8,499 nt of DNA from assembly GCA_031178645.1 (NCBI GenBank), contig JAPSIP010000060.1:1-8499 (forward strand). Direction: 5' to 3'. The translations under genes were made by a program, and so were the position numbers. Below the pieces are notes generated by a model, which saw only the letters and a program-made list of their open reading frames with translations, was not told the DNA's origin and ran no database searches. Source of the DNA: Paracoccus sp. (in: a-proteobacteria) (GTDB taxonomy: Bacteria > Pseudomonadota > Alphaproteobacteria > Rhodobacterales > Rhodobacteraceae). Below, piece by piece: positions 5,445 through 8,499 of this stretch. Numbering within the stretch: position 1 is the stretch's first letter; every line of letters starts with the position of its first letter.

Positions 5445-7186
5445 CAGTGGCTGTCCCGTCCGACCGGATTGCCCCGGCAACCCTTGAGGAAGTCCAGATC
5501 CGCGCCGGTATCCGCGCCTTCGACATGGGCCTGGTGCAGCCAGGCATAGCCACTGGCCGGCAACTCGTGGCTGGGCCGCCATTCTGCAAGGCGCAGGGCT
5601 AGTTCCTCGTCCGGGATGTCCAGGTGCAACCGGCGGTTCGGCACGTCCAGTTCGATCATGTCGCCGTTGCGGACCACGGCCAAGGGGCCGCCCGCCGCGG
5701 CTTCGGGGCTGGTGTGCAGGACCACCGTTCCGTAAGCCGTGCCCGACATGCGCGCATCGGAAATGCGGACCATGTCGGTGATGCCCTTGCGCAGCACCTT
5801 GGGCGGCAGGCCCATGTTGCCCACCTCCGCCATGCCGGGATAGCCCTTGGGTCCGCAGTTCTTCATCACCATCACGCAGGTTTCGTCGATATCCAGCGCC
5901 TCATCCTCGATGCGCGCCTTGTAGTCGTCGATATCCTCGAACACGACCGCGCGGCCGCGATGGACCAGCAGATGCGGGCTAGCGGCGGACGGTTTCAGCA
6001 CCGCGCCCTTGGGGGCCAGGTTGCCGCGCAGCACGGCGATGCCGCCCTGCGCCATCAGCGGGCGGTCGGCGGGCAGGATCACGTCCTCGTTCCAGTTGAC
6101 GACATCCTTGACCTCGTCCCAGATCGAGACGCCGCTGACGGTCAGCGCGTCCTTGTGCAGCAGCCCGGCCTCGCCCAGCCGTTTCAGCACGACGGGCAGC
6201 CCGCCGGCATAAAAGAACTCCTCCATCAGGTATTGGCCCGAGGGCATCAGGTTCACGATGGTCGCCACGTCGCGGCCACAGCGGTCCCAGTCGTCCAGGG
6301 TGATGTCCACGCCCACCCGGCCCGCGATGGCCAGCAGGTGGATCACGGCGTTGGTGGACCCGCCGATCGCGCCATTGGTGCGGATGGCGTTCTCGAAGGC
6401 CTGGCGCGTCATGATATCGCTGGGCTTCAGGTCGTCCTTGACCATCTGCACGATCCGGCGGCCCGACAGTTGCGCCATCACCCGGCGGCGGCTGTCCACT
6501 GCCGGGATCGCGGCATTGCCCGACAGCGCCATGCCAAGCGCCTCGGCCATGCTTGCCATGGTCGATGCCGTGCCCATCGTGTTGCAGGTGCCGGTGGACC
6601 GCGACATCGATGCCTCGGCCTCCAGGAACTCGTCCTGCGTCATCTCTCCGGCCTTCACGGCCTCGGAAAACTTCCACAGGTGGGTGCCCGAGCCGACACG
6701 TTCGCCCCGGAAATATCCGTTCAGCATCGGCCCGCCCGTGACGACGATGGAGGGGATATCGGTGGATGCCGCGCCCATCAGCAGGGAGGGCGTGGTCTTG
6801 TCGCAGCCGACCAGCAGCACCGCGCCGTCGATGGGCTGGCCGCGCATCGTTTCCTCGACCGCAAGGGCGGCAAGGTTGCGGAACATCATCGCGGTGGGGC
6901 GGAAGGTGTTTTCGGATGCGGAGAAGACCGGAACCTCGACCGGGAAGCCGCCGGCCTCCCAAACGCCCGCCTTCACCTTTTCGGCCAGTTCGCGCAGATG
7001 GCCGTTGCAGGGGGTCATGTCGGACCAGGTGTTCATGATGCCGATGACCGGACGGCCGTCGAACAGGTCATGCGGCCAGCCCTGGTTCTTCATCCAGCCG
7101 CGATGATAGATCGTGTCACGCGAGGTGCCGCCATACCAGTGCTGGGAACGAAGCTGGCGGGGCCAGGGGGCGGGTTTGAAAGTCAT
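5444..7186 (-). CDS. L-arabonate dehydratase (IlvD/Edd family)
   Basis: Cytoplasmic iron-sulfur dehydratase of 580 residues that converts L-arabonate to 2-keto-3-deoxy-L-arabonate (EC 4.2.1.25); relatives also accept D-galactonate or D-fuconate. The start MTFKPAPWPRQLRSQHWYGG and the SQHWYGGTSRD motif are typical of the pentonate/hexonate dehydratase branch rather than dihydroxyacid dehydratase. Expected [2Fe-2S] ligands are Cys60 (MTPCNGH), Cys128 (VGCDKTTPS) and Cys201 (STGTCNTMGTAS). Lys129 is in the position of the carbamylated metal-binding lysine, and Ser481 in DARMSGTAYGTVVLH is in the place of the catalytic serine. The C-terminus DLDFLKGCRGNPVGRDSH is also characteristic, and the length matches Rhizobium leguminosarum arabonate dehydratase (about 579 residues). 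The ATG lies 9 bases after the gguC stop, with an AGAGG ribosome-binding site overlapping that stop. The neighbouring arabinose dehydrogenase and semialdehyde dehydrogenase support arabonate over other sugar acids. It is called araC in Azospirillum, which is unrelated to the regulator AraC. Confidence 0.93.
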   Translation of the reverse strand: MTFKPAPWPRQLRSQHWYGGTSRDTIYHRGWMKNQGWPHDLFDGRPVIGIMNTWSDMTPCNGHLRELAEKVKAGVWEAGGFPVEVPVFSASENTFRPTAMMFRNLAALAVEETMRGQPIDGAVLLVGCDKTTPSLLMGAASTDIPSIVVTGGPMLNGYFRGERVGSGTHLWKFSEAVKAGEMTQDEFLEAEASMSRSTGTCNTMGTASTMASMAEALGMALSGNAAIPAVDSRRRVMAQLSGRRIVQMVKDDLKPSDIMTRQAFENAIRTNGAIGGSTNAVIHLLAIAGRVGVDITLDDWDRCGRDVATIVNLMPSGQYLMEEFFYAGGLPVVLKRLGEAGLLHKDALTVSGVSIWDEVKDVVNWNEDVILPADRPLMAQGGIAVLRGNLAPKGAVLKPSAASPHLLVHRGRAVVFEDIDDYKARIEDEALDIDETCVMVMKNCGPKGYPGMAEVGNMGLPPKVLRKGITDMVRISDARMSGTAYGTVVLHTSPEAAAGGPLAVVRNGDMIELDVPNRRLHLDIPDEELALRLAEWRPSHELPASGYAWLHQAHVEGADTGADLDFLKGCRGNPVGRDSH

Positions 7187-7195
7187 CTTGAGCCT

Positions 7196-8185
7196 CTAGA
7201 GAGTGGCGACGGCGACAGGGATTTCGCCGGTTTGCTGCTGGTCCAGCGGGTTTGAAAGGGGCAGCCCGAAGGCCGGGGATTCGATCTGGAACACGTCGCC
7301 GGACTGCGTCTTGATGCCGTCCGCGAAGGACAGCGTCGCGGTGCCGAAGAAATGCACGTGCACGTCACCCGGCTGGCGGAACAGCGCATATTTGAAGTGG
7401 TGGTGTTCAAGGTTCGCCAGCGAATGCGACATGTTGGATTCGCCCGACAGGAAGGGCTTTTCCCAGATCGCCTGGCCGTCGCGCAGGATGCGGCTGGTGC
7501 CTTCGACATGCTGCGGCAGGTCGCCGATCAGCATCTCGGGGCCGTAGCTGGCCGGGCGCAGCTTGGAATGGGCCAGCCACAGGTAATTGCCCCGTTCGGT
7601 CACATGGTCCGAAAACTCGTTCGCAAGGGCGAAGCCCAGGCGGAAGGGCGTGCCATCCGGGCCGATCAGGTAAAGGCCCGCGACCTCGGGTTCCTCGCCC
7701 GCGTCCAGGGCGAAGCCGGGGGATACCAGAGCCGCACCGGGGGCCACGGCATTGACGCCATTGCCCTTGTAGAACCATTCGGGCTGCACGCCCGCAGCCC
7801 CGCCCTGCGGCTTGCCACCCTCGAGGCCCATGCGGAACATCTTCATGCTGTCGGTCAGCGCCTCGGCGTCCGTCTTGGCGTGCATCGAGTTGCGCGTGGC
7901 CGCGCTGCCCAGATGGGTCAACCCGGTACCGGTAAGGTGCAGATGCGCCGGATCGTCGTGATCCAGCGGCAGCAGTACCCGGCCTTCGGCCAGGGCTGCG
8001 GCCAGATCGACGGCCTCGCCCTGCCCGCGCGCCCTGACCTCGGCCTGAAGGCCACGCCCTGCGGCGATCGCGGCCAAGGCCAGATCGCGGGTGGAACGCG
8101 CGCCGGGCACGATCCAGGCGCTGTCATTCTCGCGTGCGGCGACAACCCGGTCGCCGCCGGGGCTTTTCAGTTGCGACAGAAACAT
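7196..8185 (-). CDS. gguC: GguC / AraD1 family protein (FAH superfamily), possible 2-keto-3-deoxy-L-arabonate dehydratase
   Basis: A 329-residue protein resembling GguC, encoded next to the sugar permease gene gguB in Agrobacterium, and the group annotated as AraD1. The second half carries the FAH-type metal site: an E-x-E pair at Glu165/Glu167 (GEEPEVAGLYLI) and Glu190 in GFALANEFSDHV, where many relatives have Asp. WFYKGNG (137-143) supplies a lysine in the usual place for the active site. The N-terminal part includes TGTGLTHLGSAATRNSMH (85-102). FAH-superfamily enzymes act on 2-keto acids, and the archaeal member KdaD dehydrates 2-keto-3-deoxy-D-arabinonate. With arabonate dehydratase directly downstream and semialdehyde dehydrogenase in the same operon, KDA dehydratase is the best guess. 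A 2,4-diketo-3-deoxy sugar-acid hydrolase is the alternative, but that route also needs a dehydrogenase not seen here. Family assignment is firm; the reaction is inference. It starts 4 bases after the permease stop, behind an AAGG. Confidence 0.85.
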   Translation of the reverse strand: MFLSQLKSPGGDRVVAARENDSAWIVPGARSTRDLALAAIAAGRGLQAEVRARGQGEAVDLAAALAEGRVLLPLDHDDPAHLHLTGTGLTHLGSAATRNSMHAKTDAEALTDSMKMFRMGLEGGKPQGGAAGVQPEWFYKGNGVNAVAPGAALVSPGFALDAGEEPEVAGLYLIGPDGTPFRLGFALANEFSDHVTERGNYLWLAHSKLRPASYGPEMLIGDLPQHVEGTSRILRDGQAIWEKPFLSGESNMSHSLANLEHHHFKYALFRQPGDVHVHFFGTATLSFADGIKTQSGDVFQIESPAFGLPLSNPLDQQQTGEIPVAVATL

Positions 8186-8189
8186 GGTT

Positions 8190-8499
8190 CTAGCCTTGCT
8201 TGTTCTTGTTGTAGACGTCGAAGATCACGGCGGCGAGCAGCACCAGGCCCTTGATGACCTGCTGATAGTCGATGCCGATGCCCATGATCGACATGCCGTT
8301 GTTCATCACGCCCATGATCAGCGCGCCGACCACGACCCCGATGATGCGCCCCACCCCGCCCGACATCGAGGCGCCGCCGATGAAAACGGCCGCGATCACG
8401 TCAAGCTCGAACCCGACGCCGGCCTTGGGGGTGGCGCTGTTCAGGCGGGCCGTGACGATCATCCCCGCCAGCGAGGCCAGGACGCCCATGTTGACAAAG
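8190..8499 (-). CDS. mmsB: GguB/MmsB-type sugar ABC transporter permease, C-terminal part (cut by window edge)
   Basis: The last 102 residues of an inner-membrane permease for monosaccharides (CUT2 family). The frame is open to the window edge at 8499: codons for Phe-Val-Asn precede the Met at 8489, so that Met is internal and the gene starts outside. Visible parts are MGVLASLAGMIVTARLNSA, the conserved VGFELDVIAAVFIGGASMSG loop, GGVGRIIGVVVGALIMGVMNNGMSIMG, and a final membrane segment VIKGLVLLAAVIFDVYNKNK ending in a basic tail. The NNGMSI-x-GIGIDYQQVIKGLVLL pattern and the gguC neighbour fit GguB (multiple monosaccharide permease MmsB) better than XylH. Such transporters carry L-arabinose, D-galactose, D-xylose or D-glucose with the binding protein ChvE and ATPase GguA, whose genes I would expect just beyond 8499. 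The TAG stop lies 4 bases before gguC. Confidence 0.9.
   Translation of the reverse strand, partial: FVNMGVLASLAGMIVTARLNSATPKAGVGFELDVIAAVFIGGASMSGGVGRIIGVVVGALIMGVMNNGMSIMGIGIDYQQVIKGLVLLAAVIFDVYNKNKQG

Noticed and set aside
5624..7255. Plus-strand open frame of 543 codons opposite the arabonate dehydratase gene
   Set aside because: A shadow of a clear IlvD/Edd gene; the His/Gln/Arg-rich translation has no recognisable domain and no convincing ribosome-binding context.
7352..8254. Plus-strand open frame of 300 codons opposite gguC and the permease end
   Set aside because: Antisense shadow of gguC with composition typical of reverse-frame GC-rich sequence and no domain.

Overview
The window is a stretch of GC-rich (by eye about two thirds G+C) bacterial chromosome or megaplasmid. 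It is packed with eight genes, all on the minus strand, so transcription runs from high to low coordinates. Protein content, codon use and gene order suggest an alphaproteobacterium, probably of the Paracoccus/Rhodobacter group. That placement is an inference, because no rRNA or other taxonomic marker is present.

Layout in transcription order: (1) 8499-8190, the C-terminal end of a sugar ABC permease of the GguB/MmsB type, cut by the window edge; (2) 8185-7196, GguC, an AraD1-type protein of the fumarylacetoacetate hydrolase (FAH) superfamily; (3) 7186-5444, L-arabonate dehydratase of the IlvD/Edd family; (4) 5444-4533, a Gfo/Idh/MocA-type L-arabinose/D-galactose 1-dehydrogenase; (5) 4522-3008, alpha-ketoglutarate semialdehyde dehydrogenase; (6) 2952-1993, a YtfQ-like periplasmic sugar-binding protein; (7) 1937-447, a YtfR-like double ATPase; (8) 447-1, the N-terminal 149 residues of a YtfT-like permease, cut by the window edge. 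Gaps are -1 to 10 bases, except for two 55-base gaps on either side of ytfQ. No stretch longer than 60 bases lacks a gene, and I see no tRNA, rRNA, IS element or CRISPR.

Together the genes look like one operon for uptake and oxidative, non-phosphorylating breakdown of L-arabinose. The sugar is oxidised to the lactone and then arabonate, dehydrated to 2-keto-3-deoxy-L-arabonate (KDA), dehydrated to alpha-ketoglutarate semialdehyde and oxidised to alpha-ketoglutarate. The first, third and last enzymes of that route are clear. A lactonase and a DapA-type KDA dehydratase are not in the window, and the FAH-family GguC is a plausible stand-in for the latter. Transporters of two different subfamilies flank the enzymes: GguB, of the ChvE-GguAB type, and YtfQRT, of the galactofuranose/arabinose type.

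The most unusual non-coding signal is a nested inverted repeat that fills the whole ytfQ-ytfR gap. Its arms run from the ytfQ stop codon to the first base of the ytfR start codon, so the ytfR ribosome-binding site would be buried in the fold. The gap before ytfQ instead holds two hairpins that leave the ytfQ ribosome-binding site free. I found no sign of a defence system or other exotic machinery; this is a metabolic locus whose interest lies in the GguC question, the paired transporters and the RNA structures.
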